Below the pieces are notes generated by a model. The model was not told the origin of the DNA, ran no database searches, and saw nothing but the letters and a program-made list of their open reading frames with translations. This document shows positions 45,634 through 54,798 of a DNA stretch of 64,000 nt, one piece after another. Origin of the DNA: Paraburkholderia sp. ZP32-5 (GTDB lineage: Bacteria > Pseudomonadota > Gammaproteobacteria > Burkholderiales > Burkholderiaceae); the NCBI RefSeq assembly GCF_021390495.1, contig NZ_JAJEJP010000002.1, forward strand, positions 1,054,001 through 1,118,000. Direction: 5' to 3'. Both the position numbers and the translations under genes were made by a program. Numbering within the stretch: position 1 is the first letter of the stretch; each line of letters begins with the position of its first letter.

Positions 45634-47193
45634 ATGAGCACCAAGCACCCATTGCCAGGCAGCGAACGAACGGTCGAGCAAGGCACGAAGCTTATCGGGC
45701 AGTGCGATCCGGCGCAGCGGATCGACGTTTACGTGATGCTGCGCCGGCAGCGCCAGGCGCAGTTCGACGCGCTGATGAGCCGGATCGAGGCCGGCGACCC
45801 GAACGTGAAGCCGCTGTCGCGCGACGAGTTGGCCAAAGACTACGGCGCCGCGCCGGATGACATCGCGAAGGTCAAGGCGTTCGCCGTCGCGCATGGGCTC
45901 ACGGTTGCGCGCGAAGACGCCGCGGAGCGTTCGGTGCTGCTGAGCGGCACGATCGCGCAGTTCCAGGCCGCGTTCGAGGTCAAGCTCGAGCACTACCAGC
46001 ACCATACGGCCGGGCAGTTTCGCGGTCGCACCGGCACGATCAGCGTGCCGGACGATCTGCATGGCGTCGTCGAGGCCGTGCTTGGGCTCGACAACCGTCC
46101 GCAGGCACGGCCGCACTTCCGCATCCGGCCACCGTTCGCGGCGGCGCGTGCGCGGCAGGAGTCGTTCACGCCGTTGCAGCTTGCATCGCTATACGAGTTT
46201 CCGCAGAGTGACGGCGACGGCCAGTGCGTCGGCATCATCGAGCTGGGCGGCGGCTATAACACGTCCGACCTGAAAGCCTATTTCGCGAGCCTCGGCGTCG
46301 CCGCGCCGACGGTGAAGTCGATCGGCGTCGATCAGAGCGGCAACAAGCCGAGCGGCGACCCGAACGGGCCGGACGGCGAAGTCACACTCGACGTCGAGAT
46401 CGTCGGCGCACTGGTGCCGCGCGCGACCATCGCCGTCTACTTCACGCAGAACAGCGACGCGGGTTTTCTCGACGCGGTCAACCGCGCGGTACACGACACG
46501 GCCAACAAGCCGTCGGTGATCTCGATCAGTTGGGGCGCGCCGGAATCGGTCTGGACCGGCCAGTCGATGCAGGCATTCAACAGCGTGCTGCAGTCGGCGG
46601 CGGCGCTCGGCGTAACGATCTGCGCGGCGTCGGGCGACAGCGGTTCGAGCGACGGTTCGGGCGGCGGCGATCAGGTCGATTTCCCGGCGTCGAGCCCGTA
46701 TGTGCTCGCGTGCGGCGGCACGAGCGTGACCGCATCGGGTTCGTCGATCACGCACGAGGTCGTGTGGAACGACGGCGAGCAGGGCGGTGCGAGCGGCGGC
46801 GGCGTGAGCACCGCGTTCCCGGTGCCCGTGTGGCAGAAGAACCTGTCGGCAACGTCGACGGGAGGCGGCAGCAAGGCGTTGAGCGGGCGCGGTGTGCCGG
46901 ATGTAGCCGGCGATGCATCGCCCATTACCGGCTACAGCGTGCTGATCGATGGTACGCAGACGGTGGTCGGCGGCACCAGCGCGGTCGCGCCGTTGTGGGC
47001 CGGACTGATCGCGCGGATCAACGCGGCGAAGGGGCAGCCGGCCGGCTTCGTCAATGCAAAGCTCTACAAGGCGCCGGGCGCATGCAACGACATTACGCAA
47101 GGCAACAACGGCAGCTTCGCGGCGTCGAAGGGATGGGACGCCTGCACGGGACTTGGCAGTCCCAATGGCGGGAAGGTGGCGGCCGCACTATAG
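45634..47193 (+). CDS. S53 family peptidase (sedolisin/kumamolisin-like) with prodomain
   Basis: A 519-residue serine-carboxyl peptidase. Residues about 1-170 form the activation prodomain, followed by the catalytic domain. The triad is E249 and D253 (DGEVTLDVEIVG) with S449 in GGTSAVAPLWAG; D335 in ASGDSG is the oxyanion aspartate. A calcium site is likely around D486 and GWDACTGLG near the end. Such enzymes act at acidic pH. No hydrophobic signal peptide is visible after MSTKHPLPGSER, although the family is normally extracytoplasmic. It pairs with the S10 peptidase gene 177 bases downstream. Confidence 0.93.
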   Translation: MSTKHPLPGSERTVEQGTKLIGQCDPAQRIDVYVMLRRQRQAQFDALMSRIEAGDPNVKPLSRDELAKDYGAAPDDIAKVKAFAVAHGLTVAREDAAERSVLLSGTIAQFQAAFEVKLEHYQHHTAGQFRGRTGTISVPDDLHGVVEAVLGLDNRPQARPHFRIRPPFAAARARQESFTPLQLASLYEFPQSDGDGQCVGIIELGGGYNTSDLKAYFASLGVAAPTVKSIGVDQSGNKPSGDPNGPDGEVTLDVEIVGALVPRATIAVYFTQNSDAGFLDAVNRAVHDTANKPSVISISWGAPESVWTGQSMQAFNSVLQSAAALGVTICAASGDSGSSDGSGGGDQVDFPASSPYVLACGGTSVTASGSSITHEVVWNDGEQGGASGGGVSTAFPVPVWQKNLSATSTGGGSKALSGRGVPDVAGDASPITGYSVLIDGTQTVVGGTSAVAPLWAGLIARINAAKGQPAGFVNAKLYKAPGACNDITQGNNGSFAASKGWDACTGLGSPNGGKVAAAL

Positions 47194-47370
47194 TCAGCAA
47201 CACACGGGACCAATGCGGGGAAGCGCGGGATACGCGCGGAAAAGGCGGGGGACCAATCCATAACAAGCAGGCAATAAGCACGGCATGCTCGCGGCACACT
47301 CGCTGGCATCGCATGTAGAGGACGTAAGAACGAGGACGCACGACACGTAAAACAAACCCTTGGAGCGATC

Positions 47371-49047
47371 ATGACGAACACAGAGTCAGCTTCCGGCAAT
47401 CAGCATTCGTCGCACGACGCGCCCGCCGCGGCCACGGCCACGGCAGGTACAGCCACCACCACGAGCGCGCCGCACAAGGCCAAGGGCGGCGACCAGCCGT
47501 TCTTCGATCCGGTCGCCTACGGCAACGGACCGGACGACTCGGTGACCGCAACCGACGAAAGCGCCGCGATCACGCACCACGCGATCACGATCGGCGGACA
47601 CAAGATCAATTACACGGCGACGGCGGGTCATCTCGTGATCGTCGACCCGAGCAGTTCTCAACCCGAAGCGCGGATGTTCTACGTCGCGTTCACGCAGGAC
47701 AACCAGAAGGAAGAAACGCGGCCGGTCACGTTCTTCTATAACGGCGGGCCGGGGTCGTCGTCGGTCTTCGTGCTGCTCGGGTCGTTCGCGCCGCGCCGCA
47801 TCAAGACATCGATGCCGGATTTCACGCCGCCCGCGCCGTATTCGATGGAAGACAATCCGGACAGTCTGCTGGACAAAAGCGATCTGGTCTTTATCAACCC
47901 GGTCGGCACCGGCTATTCGGCGGCGATCGCGCCGAAAAAGAATCGCGACTTCTGGGGCGTCGATCAGGACGCGGACTCGATCAAGCAGTTCATCAAGCGC
48001 TTTCTGACGAAGAACAATCGCTGGAACTCGCCGAAATACTTGTTCGGTGAGTCTTACGGCACGGCGCGCAGTTGCGTGCTCGCGTACCGGTTGCATGAAG
48101 ACGGCGTCGATCTGAACGGCATCACGCTGCAATCGTCGATTCTCGATTACACGCAGGCCGGCAACCCGGTCGGCGCGCTGCCCACGGCGGCCGCGGACGC
48201 GTGGTATCACAAGAAACTCGGCGTCGCGCCGCGGCCGACCGATCTCGGCGCGTTTGCCGAAGAGGTCGCGCAATTCGCGCGCACCGACTATCTGGCCGCG
48301 CTGCGGAAGTTTCCGACCACCGACGCCGCGACCGTCGAAAAGCTCAGCGAATACACCGGCATCGACAAAACGACGCTGCTCGCATGGAGCCTCGATATCG
48401 CCGGCTACGACAGCCGCGGCAATTCGCTTTTCCTGACCACGCTGCTGAAGTCGCAGGGCCTGGCGCTCGGCGAATACGATGGCCGTGTCACGGCGATCGA
48501 TACCGGCATCGCCGGCAAGATCGACCCGAACTCCGGCGGCAACGACCCGACGATGACGGCCGTCACTGGCGTCTATACGACGATGTGGAACGTGTATCTG
48601 AACGAGCAACTGAAGTACACGTCGAATTCGTCGTTCACCGACCTCAACGATCAGGCTTTCAAGTATTGGGATTTCAGCCATATCGATCCGACCGGCGCGC
48701 AGAAAGGCGTCGATTCGAAGGGCAACATCATTCTCTATACGGCCGGCGACCTTGCCGCGGTGATGGCGCTCAATCCTGACCTGAAGGTACTGTCCGCGAA
48801 CGGCTTCTACGATTTCGTCACGCCGTTCTATCAGACTGTGCTCGATCTTCAGCAGATGCCGCTGGTCAGCCAGCAGGTGCGGCAGAACCTGTCCGCGCGC
48901 TTCTATCCGTCGGGGCATATGGTCTATCTCGACGGTGGCTCGCGCACCGCGCTGAAAGCCGATCTTGCGCAGATGTACGAGGCGACCGTGTCGAATACCC
49001 AGGCACTCGGGCGGATTCGCGCGTTGCAGGCGCGGGTCGCAAAGTAA
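47371..49047 (+). CDS. S10 family serine carboxypeptidase
   Basis: A 558-residue alpha/beta hydrolase carboxypeptidase. The oxyanion segment NGGPGSSS (124-131), nucleophile S228 in GESYGTARS, D481 in NGFYDFVTP and H516 in YPSGHMVYLD form the expected catalytic machinery. Residues 1-40 are an Ala/Thr/Ser-rich hydrophilic tail, not a signal peptide. Serine carboxypeptidases remove C-terminal residues at acidic pH and would complement the neighbouring S53 endopeptidase. The upstream in-frame start is the one used here. Confidence 0.93.
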   Translation: MTNTESASGNQHSSHDAPAAATATAGTATTTSAPHKAKGGDQPFFDPVAYGNGPDDSVTATDESAAITHHAITIGGHKINYTATAGHLVIVDPSSSQPEARMFYVAFTQDNQKEETRPVTFFYNGGPGSSSVFVLLGSFAPRRIKTSMPDFTPPAPYSMEDNPDSLLDKSDLVFINPVGTGYSAAIAPKKNRDFWGVDQDADSIKQFIKRFLTKNNRWNSPKYLFGESYGTARSCVLAYRLHEDGVDLNGITLQSSILDYTQAGNPVGALPTAAADAWYHKKLGVAPRPTDLGAFAEEVAQFARTDYLAALRKFPTTDAATVEKLSEYTGIDKTTLLAWSLDIAGYDSRGNSLFLTTLLKSQGLALGEYDGRVTAIDTGIAGKIDPNSGGNDPTMTAVTGVYTTMWNVYLNEQLKYTSNSSFTDLNDQAFKYWDFSHIDPTGAQKGVDSKGNIILYTAGDLAAVMALNPDLKVLSANGFYDFVTPFYQTVLDLQQMPLVSQQVRQNLSARFYPSGHMVYLDGGSRTALKADLAQMYEATVSNTQALGRIRALQARVAK

Positions 49048-49222
49048 CGACAGGGTAGCGGTCGCCGCGAGGCGACCGCGCGCGGGATATTCGGGCGAGC
49101 AGGGCAAAACTCACGCCGGCGCGGTTCGCGTCGATACGCGGCTTTTGTACTTACGCATATTGAATGTGTTTTAATTGCCCTGCGAATTGAACTACCGCGC
49201 GCCGACGCCGGCGCGCCGACGA

Positions 49223-49915
49223 ATGAACGCAGGCATTGCAGACCGGTGTCACAGCCGTTTTCCCAGCGGCACAATCAATAGCGACGACGAGCCCGATACG
49301 CGGCTGCTCGCGCACGAAGATCGCCTCAGCCGATGTGCGTATAAAGCTCGCCGTGGCGTGCTTCTGTGCGTGGCGGTGCTGCTTGGGTTGCACATCGGCA
49401 ACGTCGCCGCCCAGGACAGCGGGATGCTCGACGAACGCGTCACACAGCAATCGATTGGCCACACGATTTGCCGTCCCGGCTATGCGGACACCGTTGCGCC
49501 GCCCTTCGACGAACTGATGGAACACAAGGACCGTCTGCTCGCCGCGCGCGGCATCGGAGCGGACGACGGCGTCACGTTCGCGCTCGACCGGCGAGTGCCG
49601 ATCGTGCTCGGCGGCTCGCCGGACGCGCGCGCCAATCTCGATCTCCGGCCGTGGGCAGGCCCGCAGGGTGAACGCCGCAAGGCACGCGCGACGGTCATGC
49701 TCAAGCGCTGCGTCTGCGAAGGCAAGCTGAGTCTCGCGCAAGCGCAAGCGACGATCGTCGGCAACTGGTCGGCTGTTTATTCGGGCTTCGGGCAGACCTC
49801 CTGCGACGTGAGCCCACTCGATGTCGCGACCGGCGACGACGCCGCAGTCGACAGTGACGGTGGCGACAGCCGGCACGAAAACGGGCACGGAGACGAGCAC
49901 GACGGCGCACGTTGA
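49223..49915 (+). CDS. Exported protein with degenerate HNH-like domain
   Basis: A 230-residue protein. A hydrophobic stretch (GVLLCVAVLLGLHIGNVAA) with a likely cleavage before QDSG follows an unusually long polar lead of about 45 residues, so the true start may be lower. The following domain (TICRPGYADTVAPP, then LDRRVPIVLGGSPDARANL, then CVCEGKLSLAQAQATIVGNWSAVY) follows a bacterial family with an EDHLIPLELGG HNH-like core. Here the D-H pair is D-R, so a metal-dependent nuclease function is unlikely. The C-terminus is Asp/Gly/His-rich. Confidence 0.6.
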   Translation: MNAGIADRCHSRFPSGTINSDDEPDTRLLAHEDRLSRCAYKARRGVLLCVAVLLGLHIGNVAAQDSGMLDERVTQQSIGHTICRPGYADTVAPPFDELMEHKDRLLAARGIGADDGVTFALDRRVPIVLGGSPDARANLDLRPWAGPQGERRKARATVMLKRCVCEGKLSLAQAQATIVGNWSAVYSGFGQTSCDVSPLDVATGDDAAVDSDGGDSRHENGHGDEHDGAR

Positions 49916-50086
49916 ACGCCGGGCCAGGCATGTTCAGGCGCGGTCCGTGTACTCGCACAGGCTCGGCGCGGCGAGTCCCTCAGTTCATACCCGGATCGTT
50001 GCTCGCGCAGTCATTCGCACCGGCGAAGCCCGTTGTCCGCGATCGGTAGTTCGCATTCCGCCGCCCTCACTTTTTCGGAGAAATAC

Positions 50087-50443
50087 ATGACTCAATCCCG
50101 CCTTGCCGCCATCGCGCTTACGCTCGGCTGTCTGTGCGGCAGCGCCGCCGCGCAGGCTTCCACGCCCGCACCCGCGCATTGCGCCAGCGCCGATTCGCTG
50201 GTGATCCGCGGCGACGTGCCGGCGGCGATCAGCTTCGACGTGTACCGGCAACTGCGCCCGCTCACCGCGCAACGCGTCGCGCTGTTTCAGGCTGCAGGTT
50301 CCGTCAAGCATCTGCCTGACGGTTTGCCGGTGTGCCAGATCGCCGATGACGGCGTCGACGATCCGTCCGCGGTGCTGATCCGGCTGCCGCAGGGCAAGAA
50401 CGCATGGTGGGTGAACGCGGCGAACGTGCAAGCGGCGGACTGA
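50087..50443 (+). CDS. Small exported protein of unknown function
   Basis: A 118-residue protein with a signal peptide (RLAAIALTLGCLCGSAAAQ) and two later cysteines (HCASADS and PVCQIAD), possibly a disulfide. CGGAGA precedes the ATG by seven bases. No family was recognised. Confidence 0.65.
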   Translation: MTQSRLAAIALTLGCLCGSAAAQASTPAPAHCASADSLVIRGDVPAAISFDVYRQLRPLTAQRVALFQAAGSVKHLPDGLPVCQIADDGVDDPSAVLIRLPQGKNAWWVNAANVQAAD

Positions 50444-50753
50444 TCCGTTCTGATCCATCCGATCGGTCCGACCTTCATGCGCCTGCTCCGCGGCAGGCCA
50501 CCGGCAACGCCGATGCTAGGCGGCCTAGGAGGTTCGGGCAGATTGCCGCGACGGTCAGCCAGCGCATCCAGCCCACAGGCCGGGCATGCACCGTGCTGAA
50601 TGAGCCGATGTTTTGCTATGGCCGGTCTGGCCGATTCGGGTACAGTGCCTTGACGGAATCGTTGTACCGTATCCCCATGACATCGTGTCGCGGTGCTGCC
50701 GGTGTCGACAGGACTATCCTGACAACAGGACAAAACCCGCACAGGAGATTTGA
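50444..50753 (+). other. Intergenic region with no recognised gene
   Basis: 310 bases with no convincing frame on either strand. A TTGACG hexamer at 50650 could be a -35 element for the small downstream gene, but no matching -10 was found at proper spacing. An ACAGGAGA ribosome-binding site ends the region. Confidence 0.35.
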
Positions 50754-50912
50754 ATGATGGCGTTCTATCTGTCATTGCTCGCTTTGGGCGTTGCCGGAGC
50801 CGTCGCGATTCGCGAACTTGCGCTTGCTCAGGCGAAGCAGCGCGCTGCATTGCGGCCGGTGCGCATCGAAAGCGCGGATCGTCAAACGGGCCGCGACGCG
50901 CGGCGAGGGTAG
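50754..50912 (+). CDS. Very small membrane protein (52 residues)
   Basis: A short gene starting with tandem ATG codons (50754, 50757) after a good ACAGGAGA site. The product has one N-terminal hydrophobic helix (FYLSLLALGVAGAVAI) followed by a basic, hydrophilic tail (ELALAQAKQRAALRPVRIES). It ends four bases before the next gene, which suggests co-translation. Function unknown. Confidence 0.55.
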   Translation: MMAFYLSLLALGVAGAVAIRELALAQAKQRAALRPVRIESADRQTGRDARRG

Positions 50913-50916
50913 CGAC

Positions 50917-51183
50917 ATGAATCTGACCGTGCGCAATATCGCCGAGTCGTGCAGCGAGCAGCAGGTGCGGGAGTTTCTGACGCGCGAACTCGGGCATTAC
51001 GCGAAAAGCGTCGAGGTGGTGGACATCGGCAAACCCGGTGCCTACGCGACGGTCGAACTGGCCGCCAATGTGCCGTATGTCGGCGACGTGATCGCGCGAC
51101 AGATTCAGGGCAGGCACCTTGGCGGTCAGCCGCTCGAAGCGAGCGCCGATCTGTTTAGCGACGAGCCGCCCGCCGAGCGCTAA
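50917..51183 (+). CDS. RRM-like small protein
   Basis: An 88-residue protein with a predicted beta-alpha-beta-beta-alpha-beta order like an RNA-recognition motif: NLTVRNIAESCSEQQVREFL, KSVEVVDIG, AYATVELA, VIARQIQGRHLGG, LEASADLF. The RNP aromatic residues of canonical RRMs are largely absent. It follows the small membrane-protein gene by four bases. The fold is inferred from pattern only. Confidence 0.6.
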   Translation: MNLTVRNIAESCSEQQVREFLTRELGHYAKSVEVVDIGKPGAYATVELAANVPYVGDVIARQIQGRHLGGQPLEASADLFSDEPPAER

Positions 51184-51366
51184 CGCACTTCGACGCCGCG
51201 CTAGCTGCTTCTTTTTCCGCAACACTTTTGCGAGGGTGACAGGCACGCGCTCGAGGCCTTCGTTGACCGCCTTTATCGATCGCCTCGCGTTCGCCGCTTT
51301 GTTCGCTTTATCTCTTGCGGCGCTCGCGCACTCCCATCACCCTCGCCATCCCGGCATTCCGCTTTC

Positions 51367-52227
51367 CTATTCCCCGTCCGTGTGCTCCGGCCAGTCAAAC
51401 GGCGTATACGGCAACGCGCGCTTGTGACGCGTCGCTTCATAGAACCGCAGAATCACATTGCGCGCGGCTTCGTCGACCGGCTTGCCTTCGAGGAAATCGT
51501 CGATCGCGTCGTACGGAATGCCATAGGCGTCTTCGTCGGGACGCAGCGGGCGCAGCATCTCGAGGTCGGCGGTCGGCACCTTGTGGGCCAACGCGTCGGG
51601 TGCGCCCAGTGTCTTCGCGACCGCGCGCACGCGGCGTTTGCTCAGTCCGGCAAGCGGCAGCACGTCGGCGCCGCCGTCGCCGAATTTCGTGAAGAAGCCC
51701 ATTACCGATTCGGCTGCGTGGTCCGTGCCGATCACGACGCCGCCGCGCGCGCCGGCTACTGCATACTGCGCGATCATGCGCTGGCGCGCCTTGATATTGC
51801 CGTGCACGAAATCCTGCTGCGCTTCGTCGTTGAATAACACGCCGCTTTTATCGAGCGACGCGAGCATTGCATCGGCAGCGGGTTTGATATCGATCGTCAG
51901 ATTTTCGTCTGCACAAATGAAACCTAATGCCTGCTGTGCGTCGGCTTCGTCTCGCTGTTCGCCGTAAGGCAGACGTATTGCAATAAATCGCGCGTCGTAA
52001 TTGTCCGAGCGCAGACGTTCGACCGCGAGTTGCGCGAGACGGCCTGCCGTGGTCGAATCGACGCCGCCGCTAATGCCCAGCACATAGGTTTTCAGGCCGC
52101 TGCCGCGCAGATAGTTCGCCAGAAAATCGACTCTGCGCTCGATTTCGCGATTTGCATCGAATTGCCCGGTGACGTGCATTTCCGCTGCAATGCCCGCCTG
52201 GCGGGCGGCTGGATCGGGTTGGGTCAT
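51367..52227 (-). CDS. nadE: NAD synthetase (ammonia-dependent)
   Basis: A 286-residue enzyme making NAD from nicotinate adenine dinucleotide, ATP and ammonia. The PP-loop SGGVDST lies at residues 53-59. IGTDHAAESVMGFFTKFGDGGADVLPL and GLSKRRVRAVAKTLGAP are classic NadE segments. Length matches the short ammonia-dependent form, without a nitrilase domain. It is monocistronic. Confidence 0.96.
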   Translation of the reverse strand: MTQPDPAARQAGIAAEMHVTGQFDANREIERRVDFLANYLRGSGLKTYVLGISGGVDSTTAGRLAQLAVERLRSDNYDARFIAIRLPYGEQRDEADAQQALGFICADENLTIDIKPAADAMLASLDKSGVLFNDEAQQDFVHGNIKARQRMIAQYAVAGARGGVVIGTDHAAESVMGFFTKFGDGGADVLPLAGLSKRRVRAVAKTLGAPDALAHKVPTADLEMLRPLRPDEDAYGIPYDAIDDFLEGKPVDEAARNVILRFYEATRHKRALPYTPFDWPEHTDGE

Positions 52228-52532
52228 GATTCCTCGGTTTCCTCGTGCAAACAGGTTGAAAATCGGTTCATGCGGCGATAGCTCATCGGGTTTTTTGCCG
52301 GTTCAAGTGGCGTTCTTATACGGCGTTTAAATCGGCGCTATCCGTTTTAAATCGTTTATTGGCCGCTTTCAACGCGACACACTGGCGTTGTAAATCATCA
52401 GCTTTTACGACGCATTGAAAAATCAATCGCATTTTTATCGACATGCCGCAATGTGCTGAGTAATATCGTTGTTCCAGGCACCGCGAAAAACCCGCGGGCA
52501 ATCAATAATAATCATGTTTGCTCCGACACGCG
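52228..52532. promoter_or_regulatory. Divergent intergenic region, A+T-rich
   Basis: About 305 bases between nadE and the L,D-transpeptidase-like gene, with lower G+C than its surroundings and several TTTTA/TAATAA runs. It holds both promoters; no gene was seen. Confidence 0.4.
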
Positions 52533-53681
52533 ATGAACCAACCGGATAGGCCTGGCCAGCCTGGATTGGATCTTCAGACTTCCGCCCCGGTGGTTCGTCG
52601 GCGCGAGATGATGGGGATAGTGCTTTCACGCATGATGCCGCGCACGCGGCGCCGCACGCATGTTTCGCCGCGCCGTGCGCCTCAACTGACGCGCGTGCCT
52701 CGCGTGACCGTGTGGGCATCGATGGTGTTCGTAACGCTCTGCGCATGGTGGTGCGCGAGTGCGTTCTCGGCACCGGGTTATCCGACGGCGTCCGCGCAAG
52801 CGGCCGCGAAGGCCTCGGTGTCGCCGGCGTACGCGGCGAATCCCGCGAGCCGGCCGCTGCCCACGCTCAACGCGCGAGCCGTCGCCGCGCCCGATGCGGC
52901 CGGCGTCGTCGATCCGCGCCGCGCGTTCGTGTTGCGCGACGTGTTTGCGCAGGACGTGAACCGCCGCCTCAAGGTGCCGGCCGCCGAGCAGCGCGCGTAC
53001 GCTGACCGTCTCGAAGCCGCGCTCGACGCGCACGTGCTCGGCAATGTGTCGGGCGAATACGTCGTGCTGGTAGATCGCAATGCCAACGTGCAGGCGCTCT
53101 TCATTTATTTCCGCGCGGCGCCGGCGGACGCCTGGCAGATGATCGGCGCATCGCCGGTGTCGACCGGACGACCCGGCGAGTACGACCACTTCATCACGCC
53201 GCTCGGCGTATTCGAACATACGCCGGACAACATGGACTTTCGCTCCGAGGGCACCGAGAACGAAAACCATATTCGCGGCTACGGCCGGCGCGACATGCGC
53301 ATCTTCGACCTCGGCTGGGCGCAGGGTGAGCGCGGTTGGGGCAAGGGCGGCATGTCGCAGATGCGCCTGCAGATCCATGCGACCGATCCCACGCGGCTCG
53401 AGCCGCTACTCGGCATTCGCCATTCGAAGGGCTGCGTGCGGATTCCCGCGTCGCTCAACGCGTTTCTCGACCACTACGGCATTCTCGACGCCGAATACGC
53501 GCAGCTCGTCGATTCGGGCAAATCGCTGTGGGTGCTGAAGAGCGACCGGCAGATCATGCCGTGGGCGGGGCGCTTTATCGTCGTGGTCGATTCGCAGCGC
53601 AAAGGGCGTCCGGGGTGGTCGCCCGCGCCGGGCGCCGTCGCGCGCACGAAAATGCCGGCTCATGCGGATACGGCGGACTGA
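52533..53681 (+). CDS. L,D-transpeptidase (YkuD-like) family protein
   Basis: A 382-residue protein with an N-terminal membrane anchor (about 58-80). The YkuD-like domain follows: HFITPLGVFEHTPDN, then IHATDPTRLEPLLG and HSKGCVRIP, with C301 as the nucleophile. The usual SHGC sequence is SKGC, so the histidine two positions before Cys is Lys299, while H297 lies four before it. It would crosslink or anchor peptidoglycan if active. The start is uncertain (52533, or 52608 just before the membrane segment). Confidence 0.8.
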   Translation: MNQPDRPGQPGLDLQTSAPVVRRREMMGIVLSRMMPRTRRRTHVSPRRAPQLTRVPRVTVWASMVFVTLCAWWCASAFSAPGYPTASAQAAAKASVSPAYAANPASRPLPTLNARAVAAPDAAGVVDPRRAFVLRDVFAQDVNRRLKVPAAEQRAYADRLEAALDAHVLGNVSGEYVVLVDRNANVQALFIYFRAAPADAWQMIGASPVSTGRPGEYDHFITPLGVFEHTPDNMDFRSEGTENENHIRGYGRRDMRIFDLGWAQGERGWGKGGMSQMRLQIHATDPTRLEPLLGIRHSKGCVRIPASLNAFLDHYGILDAEYAQLVDSGKSLWVLKSDRQIMPWAGRFIVVVDSQRKGRPGWSPAPGAVARTKMPAHADTAD

Positions 53682-53736
53682 CACGGCGGCCTGACACACG
53701 CGAATAGGCACGAATAGGCGCGGCTAGCTGCGCATC

Positions 53737-54636
53737 TCACGAGCGCGCCAGCAGCACCCCCGCCAGCGCCACGGCAAAGCCGGCGATCTGCACCGGCAGC
53801 AGCGTCTCGCCGAAGCCGATATATCCCTCGAGCGCGGCGAGTGGCGGCGCGAGGAACATCAGCGCGGTCGCGCGCGCCGCGTCGCCGCGCCGGACGATCC
53901 ACACCAGCAGCGTGACGCTGATGCCGGAGAGCATCACGACGCCCCACGCGAGCGATGCCCATAGCGTCGGCGACCCGATCCAGCGATGCTCGCCGAGCGC
54001 GAGCGCCAGGCCGCCCGCGACGATGGCCGCGCCGATGTTCTGCACGGCACTCGCGCTGCGAATATCGGCCCTCGCAAGCGACGTCTTCTGGAACAGCGTG
54101 CCCGCCGTGATCGCCGCCACCGCGACGATCGATATCAGCACGACCAGCCACGCGGGCGCGGTGCCGTGCGTCGGCGGTGTCGCGGCGGCGAGTTTCGGCG
54201 TGAGCACTAGCACGACGCCTGCAAGTCCTAGCGCCATCCCGCTCCAGCCGCGCCGCGACAGCCGCTCGCCGAACAGCGGTGCGGCGACCGCGGCCGTCGC
54301 GAGCGGCTGCAGCGCGCCGAGCAACGCCATCACGCCGGCGCTCAGGCCCTGCGCGACGGCCCAGTAGCCGGCGCCGAGGTAGACGCCTTGCAGCAGCGCG
54401 CCCGCGGCCAGATGCTTGCCGAGGTCGCGGCCTGTCGGCCATGCCGCGCGCGCGGTCAGCGCGGCCAGTGTGAAGATGACGGCGGTACCGCCGAAGCGGG
54501 CGAGCAGAAACAGATTGGGGTCGGCGTAAGGCGTGATCGCGCGGGCGACCACGAAGCCGGTCGACCACAACACGACGAAAACGGCGGCGATAAAGGAAGC
54601 GAGCATCGAAACGGAGAGGCGTAAAAAAGCCGCCAT
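53737..54636 (-). CDS. DMT superfamily transporter (EamA)
   Basis: A 299-residue transporter with ten helices in two EamA repeats (SMLASFIAAVFVVLWSTGFVVARA at the start; LLVWIVRRGDAARATALMFLAPPLAALEGYIGFGE in the second). EamA proteins export metabolites or amino acids. An in-frame GTG at 54798, directly after the stop of the next upstream gene, could extend it by 54 residues of low complexity; I prefer 54636. Substrate unknown. Confidence 0.88.
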   Translation of the reverse strand: MAAFLRLSVSMLASFIAAVFVVLWSTGFVVARAITPYADPNLFLLARFGGTAVIFTLAALTARAAWPTGRDLGKHLAAGALLQGVYLGAGYWAVAQGLSAGVMALLGALQPLATAAVAAPLFGERLSRRGWSGMALGLAGVVLVLTPKLAAATPPTHGTAPAWLVVLISIVAVAAITAGTLFQKTSLARADIRSASAVQNIGAAIVAGGLALALGEHRWIGSPTLWASLAWGVVMLSGISVTLLVWIVRRGDAARATALMFLAPPLAALEGYIGFGETLLPVQIAGFAVALAGVLLARS

Positions 54637-54669
54637 CTTGGCGGCAGATACGGCGGGCGTCTTGTTCGA

Positions 54670-54705
54670 AGCTGCAATCGGGGTTGCAATCGAGGTTGCA
54701 ATCGG
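54670..54705. repeat. Three 12-base tandem units upstream of the DMT transporter core
   Basis: Units at 54670, 54682 and 54694 share the core GCAATCG. On the minus strand they encode a four-residue repeat (IATP/IATS type) in the optional N-terminal extension of the transporter frame. Confidence 0.7.
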
Positions 54706-54798
54706 CGCGGCGGTTGGGGGGCGTGGCGTCGCGTTGAAAGGTCCGTGTCCGAGCCGTCGCGCCCGGTTGTCGTCTCGCGAGATCGCCGTGCCGCACAC

